DNA of 13,631 nucleotides from Bremia lactucae (Eukaryota; Oomycota; Peronosporomycetes; Peronosporales; Peronosporaceae), in NCBI RefSeq assembly GCF_004359215.1, contig NC_090610.1, positions 13,205,159 through 13,218,789 on the forward strand, in the 5' to 3' direction. Of the stretch, positions 1 to 8,390 are shown piece by piece. The notes under the pieces are model-generated. The model had not been told where the DNA came from and ran no database searches. It worked only from the letters and a program-made list of their open reading frames with translations. Position numbers and translations under genes: made by a program. Position 1 is the first letter of the stretch. The number at the start of each line of letters is the position of its first letter.

Positions 1-790
1 TTGAGGCTCATCCTCACGTACACACGCAGAGATGCGGGTCGTGGGAAGGATTTCTAGTGCTACCAAGTGTAGGCGGGCACGTCGTAATGCGGCCACGCTC
101 TACTTAAGCACACACCCTAGCACAGTGAGGAAGCGGTTAAACCTGCTTCTCTTGCGTGCAATGAGGTAGTTGTGTTGGGCGCGCAAGCGACCTCACCCAA
201 CACACTAAGAACTCTGGTAAAGTGTCGTCACGGGAGCGGTAATCCGTCTCCTCGTGCGCACTTATCAAGTAGGAAGTAATTTTCAGACGGATTTATATTT
301 AATCGTATTAAATATAAATACTTATTTTTACCAATCATAAAATGTCATCTCTGTCGATAGCACTAATTTGTATTGCGAGCGTATCTTTCTAAATACCTCG
401 CGTAACGGAAAATGACGCTAGGCGTTATCCCTCCTAATGTGAATGCACATATGTGCATCACATAACAATGGTGGGTGGGCCTCAATGTAGACCACACCTG
501 AGTGGTGGGTCGAATTACTTTTTTTTAAGTAATTGACCATGACCATCCCTTTAAGTACGCAAAGTGTACTTAACGGGGACTGTGCAACTTTAGCCCGTTA
601 CACTGAGTCTATTGGTAAATTGCTATCTTCGGGTTTCTGTTTCAACCTCCATACGGTACGAGACCTTAATTTCAATACACACAATCGTGCTGATCACACG
701 GCCCAGCTCCATAGGATCATTATATAACTAATATTGAGCTAGGGACACTCGCTTCCGACGAATCTGTTTATGAACTTTTTGCTCATGTGA
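1..790. repeat. Hairpin-rich, LTR-like repeat sequence, no gene
   Basis: No protein-like reading frame is visible; the short open frame at 533-727 has no recognisable content. The stretch contains several perfect inverted repeats: TGTGTTGGG/CCCAACACA at 171-179 and 196-204, a 16-base palindrome at 443-458, AATTACTT/AAGTAATT at 513-520 and 527-534, TTAAGTAC/GTACTTAA at 551-558 and 566-573, and AACGGG/CCCGTT at 572-577 and 594-599. Hairpins this dense, with AT-rich and GC-rich blocks alternating, are what I associate with oomycete LTRs, and the general wording feels like a gypsy or copia LTR. I cannot place its ends: a TGTTGGG at 173 could be one edge. The LTR call is inference. Confidence 0.35.
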
Positions 791-1296
791 TCCTGGCGAA
801 AGATGACTTGTTTTGCTAGCGCCAATGCCCAGTACCTGCAGTGAGTCATAACAAAAGGAGTATTGCTTTACTTGACTCCATAGTGCTTTCATTGTGATAA
901 TATATTTAAGCCCTTCCGTCTCGCGGAGGTTGCGGATGGGGCCCCGAAATGCTGCCAAGTGTTATGGGGTCACACACGTGTATGGAGAAAGCATACAGTG
1001 CTATCGAAACTTAATTCTAATTAGTTTTAGTAAATCACATGAAACCTAGCTAAAATATACACGCACCCTTTCGCGTGCAAAGCAAATTAATGACTGTAAA
1101 TCGTGTTCAAGCCACGCGGGTCTTCTACATTGTGTAAGTTGTACAAACGGGTATCGCGTACGAAAATTATATATTCTGCAGCCTGGAGAATTAGGTGCAC
1201 AATATTTGCTAAGTTTATAAATACAACTTTAAACTTGTAATCACGACGCCATCGCAAGCATAGGCGTCTGTGGCTGCACCTGTAGTTCTCGCTACT

Positions 1297-2089
1297 ATGG
1301 CGTTAACTGATCATGTCAAGAAAGCCAAGCTATCAAAGTCTGGTGCTTTGGCCTATCTTATTTGAATAAGAATATTGCTCATACTCGCCAATGTTGGTAT
1401 TATACTGCTGAAATTGACCGAACAAATGTAGAGTTGCTGTTCATCGTCAAAGTATGTTGACTTTACAGGTTCATCAAACCATATACTTGTGGAGTAAGTC
1501 GGCTCGACATGCCAGTGCCGACGTGGCGGACTTTTGGTTGAAACGAAAACTCTGCTTAGCATTCGCAAAGTCAAAGGCCGCAGGCCAATAAAAATTTGTG
1601 CATCCTACACATTATGAGCCAGAACATTAGTGCTTCGGTTGCACGTGCAACTACGGACCTAATTCAAACAATGGCCGAGATTCCACTCATCCCTACACGT
1701 AATGGCGGGAAGCGTCGTTCGAAGCAACTTGATCTTGAACTGAGTTAATCAATAAAAATCAACGGCGTAAGAAAAATTGTGCCGAAGCTGTATCTCAAAC
1801 TCCTAAAAGTTTCCGGACGTGAGGTACCCATCAATTCACCACATACTAGTACTGATGATTGCGACGACGTCGGGTCGGAAGTTTTTTTTCATGAAACAGA
1901 AATCTCCTTCACTTATATAGAGCGCAGAGGGGCCGAAACATCGCCGACAGCATTTGTTGCTTTAACGCGCTAGGTGCATTGTGTGCATTTATAGCCTTAA
2001 AGCAACAAAATCCGTGTGAGACTCTCGCTTTCCGTGAGTTTCTCGCTCTTCCTCCGAGTACTTTGACGGCATCCAAGCCCGTCTTTTGA
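1297..2089 (+). pseudogene. Unidentified decayed coding fragments in several frames
   Basis: I do not recognise this gene. Coding-like pieces follow one another on the plus strand in different frames: an ATG at 1297 opening 22 codons (MALTDHVKKAKLS...), an overlapping frame from about 1362 (LNKNIAHTRQCWYYTAEI...), a 45-codon piece beginning MLTLQVHQTI at about 1452 and running to about 1589, a 44-codon ORF from ATG 1614 to TAA 1746-1748 (MSQNISASVARATTDL...), a lysine/arginine-rich piece just after it (NKNQRRKKNCAEAV), and an open frame 1895-2086 (GRNIADSICCFNALGALCAF...) ended by TGA at 2087. The amino acid content looks like real protein, but the frame changes about six times, so it would be a relic. 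Donor-like GTATGT (about 1447) and GTAAGT (about 1494) could mean introns rather than frameshifts. It may equally be chance. Confidence 0.25.
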
Positions 2090-2236
2090 CGTTGGAACAT
2101 CAAAAATCTATTTTCGGTAATCAGTAAGATATCCTAATGAGGTTGCAGCAATCTGCGGTAGACCGTCTTTCTCGGCGCAAGCGCCGTTAAATCTACCTAT
2201 TGAACGATATTAAAAAAATGATTCGCGAAAGCTTTC

Positions 2237-2545
2237 TGTAGCGGGGCACTGCCGACTTGTACTGCTTCAGTACAAGTTCACTTCGCACTGCCTCAGTGCG
2301 AGAGGTGCCTCACGTCACTTCACGTACACTAGTACGTGCAGAGGAAGTATCTTCAAAAAAACTTGCTTTGAAGAGGGAACTGATTCCGATACGGCTTAGG
2401 CCAGCCAAAGTAGATACTAGGTGTCTGCGCAGCTCGCATGAAAATGTCAACATATCCACCAGGACCTTCTTAACCACGACCGTAAATGGTTCAATACACA
2501 AAAAACTGTGGACGCATCTTAATTCTTAAGACCGCAGTAGCTACA
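2237..2545. repeat. Probable solo LTR of a gypsy-type element
   Basis: The unit is 309 bases, begins TGTAGC and ends GCTACA, a perfect 6-base terminal inversion with the TG...CA ends of LTRs. Its opening TGTAGCGGGGCAC shares the TGTANNGGGGCAC pattern with the 3' LTR at 13512, and its last bases match the GCTACA that ends the 5' LTR at 6900. No TGG-type primer binding site follows the right end and no polypurine tract precedes the left end, so it reads as a solo LTR rather than one end of a full element. I see no clear target-site duplication (CTTTC on the left, TTTTT on the right). Three hairpins lie at its left end. The open frames on both strands inside it (2257-2529 plus, 2310-2501 minus) look like chance. 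Confidence 0.5.
2255..2338. repeat. Three consecutive perfect hairpins inside the solo LTR
   Basis: Stem 1 is ACTTGTACTG/CAGTACAAGT (10 bp, loop CTT) at 2255-2277. Stem 2 is TCGCACTG/CAGTGCGA (8 bp, loop CCT) at 2283-2301. Stem 3 is CACGTAC/GTACGTG (7 bp, loop ACTA) at 2321-2338. All pairs are perfect. Their role is unknown; a structured RNA leader or a binding site for a host protein are both possible. Confidence 0.7.
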
Positions 2546-3740
2546 TTTTTAGGTATATTTTAAGCATGTGGCAAAACTCGGTCACCGTCGGCGTAATAAT
2601 ATATGCAACTTCTGCCTTTAGCATCCGTTTCTTGTTCTGTTTATTTTGGCTATCAGCCATTGCATCAGACACATGACATAAGACATTAATCGCGCCGGAA
2701 GAATCTCGCTAACCTAGTGACAGGGCTGGGATCAGCAACGCCTCCAAGCCAACCACACAGTGGTAGCGTTAACAGAACGTGCGGGTGTGTGAGGCGGCTC
2801 CATATAATGGAGTGCATCCTGTAAAGGCATGAACAGCGCTATTCCAAGCAAATACAACAACAGGGAGCATAAAGCTCTAACGCTTCGGCGTTTCAGCGTG
2901 CGCACTGCGCAAATGTTTTTAATGACGCGATCAACGCACTGAGTTTGACAGTAGGATGTCGCATTGCAAATGAATCGCTGTGGACATGTCCAACAACACT
3001 ATTCATATAAGACCTGACAAGCTCTATGCTCACGAACTACCACCTGGTGGTAACAACCGTTATGATTGCCCCGCAGCCTTGTCGATATGCCGACAGCCAC
3101 CATATAGAGACATAAGTCATAGAGTCAGTTTACAAAATAATTACGTAGCATATGTGCGGATACTCTCAAGACCTGGCGTGTCCCATGGAGTATGCAAGAT
3201 GCAATGCGGTAATTGCCTAAGAATTGCACCCTCTTGTCTTTTTACAATGCTGACTTCCCAAATGCTACTGGGTATAAGCATACATGAATTGCATAGAGAA
3301 CTGATGCTTTCAAGATCGATTTATTTAGTTCCTGTTAGGCTACAAGTACAGTATTTTATGAGCACGACACATTAATTTGGCAATTTTTCTGTATTTTCTA
3401 TTAGATTCGCCGAAAGGAGCAAATCTTAATGGAGATTAGGCTTGGATCACCCACCCACAATCCTGTCTGAGGAGAAGTTCGCTTCCGCAACAGCTTCAAA
3501 GCAGATAAGCGACTATTTTAACTGGTTTTAAGTAAAATTTGGATACCAATAATGGCTCGTAAGGAGAACAGAGCTATGCAAAAACTATAGCATAGCGTGT
3601 CAGCCCTTCGAGAAGCATTCAACAAGAAAAATATTCTTACCACTCGAATCTGTCAACGGATGTTAAGGGAGAGGAATGATCAGTTTCGCCTCGTTAGACG
3701 AGCCCGAATACATATAGTATTTTGGATTACAGCCTTTATT
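2546..3740. other. No recognised gene
   Basis: I find nothing I can name here. The longest open frame is 131 codons on the plus strand (2980-3375); it is rich in Cys, His, Arg and Ser, has no signal peptide, membrane segment or motif that I recognise, and I treat it as unproven. A segment at 3464-3731 is bounded by TGTCTG and ATTACA, which would fit LTR ends, but the flanks (AATCC and GCCTT) give no target-site duplication. This is probably old, decayed repeat DNA. Confidence 0.4.
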
Positions 3741-3750
3741 ATTTTTCTTT

Positions 3751-4165
3751 TTGAGGGAGGATATTGATCACGAGCGACCCCGTCACCGCGAGTTAGCGGT
3801 GACGATTAATAATGTTTCTCGTGACCAGTTGAGAAATTGTGCGCAGGTTGCGACTGATCAACTGGCGAACGAAATGACACAACAGTCCCTTCAAAAACGA
3901 GCTGGTGGCATCCCGTTAGAAGATCTCTTCCTTGGAGGAAAGAGTGGATTGTCTGGTTCAAAAGAATCAAACTTTGTTTCGAGGCAATAAGGCTTTGGCT
4001 CCAACCATCAGGCTTTGGCGGATGCCCTAGACCGTTTCGATGTAATACGGAATCCGAAGAAGCCTCGTACTGATGGTACGGGCGGAGACGCCAACATAAA
4101 ACGTAGGATGCGTACGCATTCTACGAGGTTCGGCGTCAGGAAATCCGAAGACGAAGTCCATCGAT
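3751..4165 (-). pseudogene. Copy A integrase remnant fused to post-integrase tail by deletion
   Basis: After the integrase box MDFVFGFPDA (coded by about 4165 down to 4133) the minus strand runs within a few codons into RTHPTFYVG (about 4118 down to 4090). In gypsy integrases these two motifs lie on either side of the whole catalytic core and C-terminal domain; in copy B they are about 780 bases apart. The D,D-35-E core is therefore gone apart from its first Asp. Downstream the frame shifts and the reading becomes a Pro/Ser-rich linker (HPPKPDGWSQSL...) down to about 3800. I cannot find a chromodomain, polypurine tract or 3' LTR, although a purine-rich stretch on the minus strand occurs at about 3735-3755. 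An open frame on the opposite strand covers the same bases. Confidence 0.7.
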
Positions 4166-4450
4166 ATATACTACAACACTCTGCCGGAAAAGGCAGAGGT
4201 TGTAACGGTGCACGGGACAATGATTTGGGCTTTACCCGTTGACAAACTTCGCAAGGACGTATGTACTTTCGGACGAAATCATACTGGCATGGCCAGTAGA
4301 AGTCGCGACTTATCGTGAGGTAGGTCTTCTCACGTCCACGATGACCAATTATTGGTGCGTCGTGGAACTCATAAATGATGTGTTAACGCGAGTGATTATG
4401 GGTGGGGATGACGAAATGACGTGTGTCGCCAGCAATGGATGAGTAATACA
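4165..4450 (-). pseudogene. Copy A integrase N-terminal HHCC zinc-binding domain
   Basis: The minus-strand reading EFHDAPIIGHRGREKTY followed by FYWPCQYDFVRKYI and CEVCQRVKPKS is the H2C2 zinc finger that begins gypsy integrases. The two His are coded at about 4335-4366 and the two Cys at about 4242-4253. It is in the same frame as the end of RNase H upstream, interrupted by one stop (TAA on the minus strand at 4383-4385), and continues into the linker RAPLQPLPFPAECC. Just after that a frameshift near 4170 is needed to read MDFVFGFPDA. In a live element this domain helps integrase bind the LTR ends. The finger looks intact, but there is no core behind it. Confidence 0.8.
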
Positions 4451-4925
4451 GTAGCCCATTGCGTGTTGTGTATCGATCTGTTAAGGATCTATTAAATTTC
4501 GACAATCCTTTTGAGGATTGTTGGAATGGATTTCTAAGGTAATCCATCAACCCTTTAAGAGCCGTATGTTCTTGATAAGCTCTTCTGGCGTCGACGAGTA
4601 ATGTTGACGACGGAACACTTATTGTTGCAACAGTGGCCTTATGGGCACTGTTGATTTGCGCAACCGGCTCAAAATTAGGCCGGCACGAAAGGGCATCAGC
4701 GACGACGTTAAGTCGTCCTGGTGTATACTCCACGAAGAAGTTATACTCAGCGAAGAAAGACACTATCTCGTCATCCTTTGTGAGAGATGTGGACTGTTTA
4801 CGGCACTGCGTAAAGTTGCATGGTCGTTTATACAATGAACGGTCTATCTCCTAAGAGATAGCTCTAAACTTAGCAGTGCATATTTCATGGCAAGGAGTTC
4901 ATTGTCATGCACTGGATAGTTGCGC
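4383..4925 (-). pseudogene. Copy A RNase H, missing its first catalytic segment
   Basis: RNase H removes the RNA strand during reverse transcription. The reading WSWNADSQHPF, which belongs just before the domain, is followed directly by RNYPVHDNELLAMKYAL, skipping about 60 residues that in copy B carry the first catalytic Asp (VCDASDF). The junction is at about 4921-4932. The catalytic Glu (HDNELLA) survives, the third acidic residue survives in NDHATLRSAV, and the final Asp survives in VADALSCRP, all in fragments separated by frameshifts between 4840 and 4780. The last open part (4383-4835) reads FFAEYNFFVEYTPGRLNV and runs on toward the integrase finger. The segment cannot make a working enzyme. 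Confidence 0.75.
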
Positions 4926-5830
4926 GAAGGGATGCTGACTATCAGCGTTCCATGACCACATAACATATATTTCAACAAATAGGAAAGTCGTACTGTCATT
5001 TTGGCATAATTGCATGAGCACTTGTGCAGGTCTGCCACTGAATCGAGGGACTTCTTAAGATCCTTTACAACGAACTGGCACAGGCCAATCGGTGATCGCC
5101 TTGATATCTTTTCTGGATCCCGTACACCGTGTTTACCCACGATGCACCCAATAAGTGGAATTTCGCTTCCAGCGAATATACACTTTTTGAGATTTGCGTA
5201 AAACTTGTGCTTACGCATAAGTGTAAGGACCTTTCGGATGTGGGAAATATACTTTAATCTCCGACACCCGTTCATGGCTATGCTATGAGCGAAGACGTCA
5301 TCAAAATAGCTCGGTGCAAAATCCAGCATCGATCTCAATATATTGGTTACACATGTGTTTAATGTCGCAGACGCATTACTAAGTCCCTGTGGCATTACTA
5401 GCTACTCCCATAGCATACCGCTCGGGGTGCTTACTGATGTGAGCGGGATATCCTGTGCACGCATAAGGATCAGATAGAATCCATCCATCAGATCCATTAA
5501 AGAAAAGGTGGTACTCTTTGACATACCATCGATGATTACGTCTTTTGTGGTGTCGGCGTTTGAGTCGGTACCGTTGCAGCGTTCAGTTTATTAAATGCAT
5601 GCACAAACCGCCATCCTCCTGTTGATTTACGCACACAGAAGGTCGGAGAGCTATGCGGGGATGTTGACTCCCTCATATGGCCCGCTGCTAAGCGATCGGC
5701 ATAGAATTTGTCGATCGTTAATACTTGTTCACGAGGCAATGGCCACTGCTTCATGACACAGTATTTTGAACCTGGAATCAGGTCGAGGTCCTTTTATCCT
5801 TAGGCAACTCGCACGTACTGATTTAGGGAA
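4925..5830 (-). pseudogene. Copy A reverse transcriptase
   Basis: The domain reads leftwards from DLIPGSKYCVMKQWPLPREQ (about 5790) through SPHSSPTFCVRKSTGGWRF and HAFNKLNAATVP, then after a frameshift near 5540 through FSLMDLMDGFYLILMRAQDI with the first catalytic Asp, then PLTSVSTPSGMLWE, an in-frame stop TAG at 5402-5404, MPQGLSNASATLN, and SYFDDVFAHS with the FDD catalytic pair at 5297-5305. The connection region LYANLKKCIF-type text (FYANLKKCIF) and GCIVGKHGVR follows to about 5110. Length and motif order fit gypsy RT. Motif A has Leu where Gln is usual (FYLILM). It carries at least one frameshift and one stop, so it is a pseudogene, but the catalytic residues remain. Confidence 0.85.
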
Positions 5831-6700
5831 GACATCCTAAAATTCTAGCAAATACTTATACAGAGGGGTTTTCTTCAAAGAATCGCAGGATTGGGACGTA
5901 AAACGTTCAATTCGAGTCTTCTCATCGTGATTACTTTCGTCCATCGATGAGCTGCTGAGAACCCGTTCACCTGAGGAAATGATATCGCTGACCGAATATC
6001 GGCCACGTAGTTGTCATCTGAGACAAGTATGCAGATCTGCTTGACTTTGCCACTACGCAGATCACACAGGAACTGTTTCAGTCAGTTTAAGCCTTGACAA
6101 TGGAGTTATCTCCGAAGCAACTCCGGAGGCGCTATCATATCAAGTGTTAAAGCGCCTACACTTTTAGAACTTATTTCCAATGGTACTGGGAAACTTTGAC
6201 CACAGGTCTCTGGAAAATTATTTTCACATATTCTTGGGGACTCATTCCCTCAAGTTTTATTTAGGGAGTATCCTCCCCAACTGCCTATAGCTGTGGCTGC
6301 GCATCCACAGCGTGATCCTCTACGATCGACTGTCCAGATTATCAAGGACTTTAGCACTGCCTCTTATAGACAGGCGTTTTAAATTATATTGAATGCTGCT
6401 TTCCAAGCAAGCATCCTTGTTTCGTACAGCTCAACTTATTCGAGTGGTCGAACCTCGACGCTACCTGTGCTTGTGCACAGCCGTTAATAACTATGTCCAC
6501 GTCACAATGGTGGGCCTTCGACGCTGGTTGTGCTTGTGTACAAGCCGTCTGGATTTAACTCCATAGCGCGATGATTATTCGCACTGAGTTCTTGTGCAGT
6601 CGTGCAAACGACCGAACGACAACTGAAGCCATCGTACTCATTCGATGGACAACCACGCGCTTGTGAACGCTCCGCCTTCCTAAGGCTTGCGCATTGATCT
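5790..6700 (-). pseudogene. Copy A gag-pol linker (post-zinc-knuckle to RT)
   Basis: No enzyme motif is visible, but long coding-like stretches occur on the minus strand. From about 6695 downwards one frame reads DQCASLRKAERSQARG and continues through NEYDGFSCRSVV and AMELNPDGLYTSTTSVEGPP to a stop near 6507. Further fragments are CTSTGSVEVRPLE (about 6470), VEDHAVDAQPQL (about 6310), NNFPETCGQSFPVPLEISSK (about 6200), LKQFLCDLRSGKVKQICILV (about 6050) and EKTRIERFTSQSWDS (about 5900). The last two resemble the segment just before RT in this type of gypsy element. I see no DSG protease box, so the protease is deleted or too decayed. Two similar peptides, TSTTSVEGPP and TSTGSVEVRP, suggest an internal duplication. 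Confidence 0.6.
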
Positions 6701-6900
6701 GTAAGACATAGAAGCCTTTCTAAGGTATATCCTCTTGGGCACGGTTCTACGAACCCCTGAATCCCTTGAACTAGGATTCCTTAAGCTTTAGTAGCTTGTA
6801 CGACTCCCTGAGTTTTTAACCTATTAGTTCAATAGAAATAAGTGACTCTCTGAGTCTGAAAGTCTTCCTCTGACTTTAGGAGCGAGGTAGCTCCGCTACA
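6700..6900 (+). repeat. Copy B 5' LTR, 3' part only
   Basis: The right edge is clear: the sequence ends CTCCGCTACA at 6900, two bases before a TGGTAGC primer site. Short hairpins such as GACTCTCTGAGTC (6843-6855) and CGAGGTAGCTC (6883-6893) are LTR-like. The 3' LTR begins TGTAATGGGGCAC at 13512, and neither that start nor the next 110 bases can be found anywhere left of 6900, so the 5' LTR has lost its beginning. The left limit of about 6700 is set by where copy A coding on the other strand becomes recognisable, so it is approximate. Without the U3 part this LTR would lack the usual promoter. Confidence 0.6.
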
Positions 6901-6902
6901 CC

Positions 6903-6914
6903 TGGTAGCACTAG
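6903..6914 (+). other. Primer binding site, probably initiator Met tRNA type
   Basis: TGGTAGCACTAG starts two bases after the LTR end. TGGTAGC is the complement of a tRNA 3' end GCTACCA, the form shared by eukaryotic initiator methionine tRNAs, which prime many LTR elements. Bases beyond TGGTAGCA do not match the initiator tRNA sequences I remember, so it is either decayed or uses another tRNA. Confidence 0.55.
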
Positions 6915-6954
6915 TAGTCAATCGACGCCTGAGTCTTTAAAAGACTAAACCTTC

Positions 6955-7880
6955 ACGAAAACGAAAGAGGTTCAAGAACTGTCAAAGCGCAACGCGCCGC
7001 TTTTGACAAGCTCAAAACCTTATTTGGGCTTGAGCACGTGGAATTTATTATCTCCCAGGGACTAGAGGCCTGCGTGCAAAGCTTGAAGCCTTCATGCGGT
7101 ACGAAGCCTCCCTGATCGGTCAGGTACAGGACCACTTAGCGGCATCTACGCCATCTCTGTACCTGACTCAGAGCCGAGGGCTCGCCCTCTAACTGCAAAT
7201 GTGAAGACATTTGAGGGAAAAGAGGGAGAAAATTTCCCTTTTTGGATTAAGCAGATGGAAATGTTCATTGATTTCGTCTTGTTCTTAACAGAACGGCAAA
7301 AGGTGGCTATGGCCATTTCCAAACTTGGAGGTAGAGTCATGGAGTGGGCACTATCGTGCAGCACGTCCATAAACGAAGCTTTTCCCTCATGGGATTCGCT
7401 GAAACAGCAAATAGCAAGCATGTTTGCACCGCCTGATCAGGCTTTTCGCATGCGCACGGCTCCTAGCGACTCGACAGGGTAAAAGAACCCTAGGGGACTT
7501 TGTTCAGGAGCCTTGAGAACTCTCATTGCATCTTTGCATCAAGACCCGATGCAAGAAGCAATTGTAGTGACCATCTTTATGGGGGCTCTCAATGAGGGCG
7601 TTGCTCTGACGGAATTGTTCCGATCTCATCCGGCTACGTTCGAGAGGCAGTTGCCATAGCGCTACGTGCCGAGTTTGACTTTAAGTCTGCTCGCGTTAGC
7701 ACGCCTGTTTACCGAACAAGCTCTTCGAGCACATGGGTTCCGTCTAATAGAGCGGAACCTATGGATTTAAGCCTCGTTGAAGAAGGAGAAGAGGCTCTTT
7801 CAAGCTGTGGAACAGCATAAGACCATCTGTAGATGTAATATGTGCTGAAGCACGAGACATTACGCCCTGCCTGCCCTCTT
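6955..7880 (+). pseudogene. Copy B gag with CCHC zinc knuckle, frameshifted
   Basis: Gag forms the virus-like particle and packages element RNA. The reading passes through successive frames: RTVKAQRAAFDKLKTLFGLE from about 6972, LEAFMRYEASLIGQVQDHLA to about 7140, PLTANVKTFEGKEGENFPFW and on to 7482, RLLATRQGKRTLGDFVQ (7457-7510), LRTLIASLHQDPMQEAIVV to a TAG at 7657, and EAVAIALRAEFDFKSARVS to a TAA at 7818. The text KTFEGKEGENFPFWIKQMEM followed by an ERQKVAMAISKLGGR stretch is characteristic of oomycete gypsy gag. At the end a nucleic-acid-binding knuckle is still visible: Cys at 7834 and 7843, His at 7858 and Cys at 7872, with a TGA at 7846 and a one-base loss near 7861. The best single open piece is 7165-7482. 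At least six frame changes kill it. Confidence 0.8.
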
Positions 7881-8390
7881 CGAAATTCGCGTAAAGCTGA
7901 AAGAGCTCCAACTCCGACCTATACCAGAGATCTGGTACGCTGCGGGAAAACGTCGATACCAGTAGTTGCGGGGCGCCCTACTGGGGGAGACCTAGGCTCT
8001 GTTGAACCTCAAGGAGGTGAGAATCAACAGAACCTTGCCCCAATTAGCTCGGTGCTCAATGGCACGGGGCGAGAGTACAAGCCTGGCTTGCTAGTCGCTC
8101 AAGCGACTGCAAAGGGCTTTGATAAGCCGTGGTCAATTTTAATTGACTCAGGAGCGTCTTGCAATTATGCTCGACGCCTTTCCCTTGAAGGAAGTCAACA
8201 ATACGTTGAGGCGCTTAGAGCGCATGAAGGTGATACAATCACTGTTCGCTTAGCGACTGGGGCTCGTATCACTGTTCCCAACCTTCCATTGAACTTCGGT
8301 ATAAAGTTTCTGGACTTTGAGAGTATGGAACGCTGTCTCGTCCTTGATTTGGATTCGAGATATGATCTCATCCTTGGTATGGCCTGTTAG
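7842..8390 (+). pseudogene. Copy B aspartic protease region
   Basis: This open frame begins in the zinc knuckle remnant and ends with the retroviral-type aspartic protease that cuts the polyprotein. The active site reads ILIDSGASCNY, with the catalytic Asp at 8145-8147. It is followed by a flap-like RLATGARITVP and by LDSRYDLILGM, the Ile-Leu-Gly box near the domain end, so the protease core spans roughly 8130-8385. The first half (about 90 codons) is a Gly/Pro/Asn-rich linker without motifs. The frame ends in TAG at 8388, but the continuation LLEHHEPWIDWRSKTLGA is read at once in another frame from 8381, so a single-base change near 8380 separates protease from the rest of pol. The protease itself appears complete. 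Confidence 0.8.

Larger units (their letters stand above)
3750..6700 (-). mobile_element. Copy A: internally deleted Ty3/gypsy retrotransposon
   Basis: Reading leftwards from about 6700 the copy shows, in the order typical of gypsy pol, a post-gag linker, reverse transcriptase, part of RNase H, the integrase zinc finger and the post-integrase THPTFYVG motif. The order RT, RNase H, integrase separates gypsy from copia. Both LTRs, the gag start, the first catalytic segment of RNase H, the integrase core and the chromodomain are missing. Many frameshifts and stops confirm that it is a dead copy. The left limit (about 3750) and right limit (about 6700) are where homology to the usual element layout fades, not true termini. 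Its protein sequence differs clearly from copy B, so the two are different gypsy families or distant subfamilies. Confidence 0.85.

Noticed and set aside
533..727. 64-codon open frame on the plus strand
   Set aside because: It lies over hairpins of an LTR-like region and its translation shows no motif or protein-like composition.
1447..1463. GTATGT...TTACAG as an intron
   Set aside because: It would be only 17 bases, too short for known spliceosomal introns in oomycetes, although the donor could pair with a later acceptor.
2980..3375. 131-codon open frame as a gene
   Set aside because: No recognisable domain, no signal peptide or effector motif and no supporting context; a frame of this length can occur by chance in AT/GC-balanced DNA.
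3464..3731. Solo LTR bounded by TGTCTG and ATTACA
   Set aside because: Only a 3-base terminal inversion, no target-site duplication and no second copy in the window.
6700..6706. TGTAAGA as the true start of copy B's 5' LTR
   Set aside because: The bases that follow do not match the 3' LTR after TGTAATGGGG, so the true start is missing.
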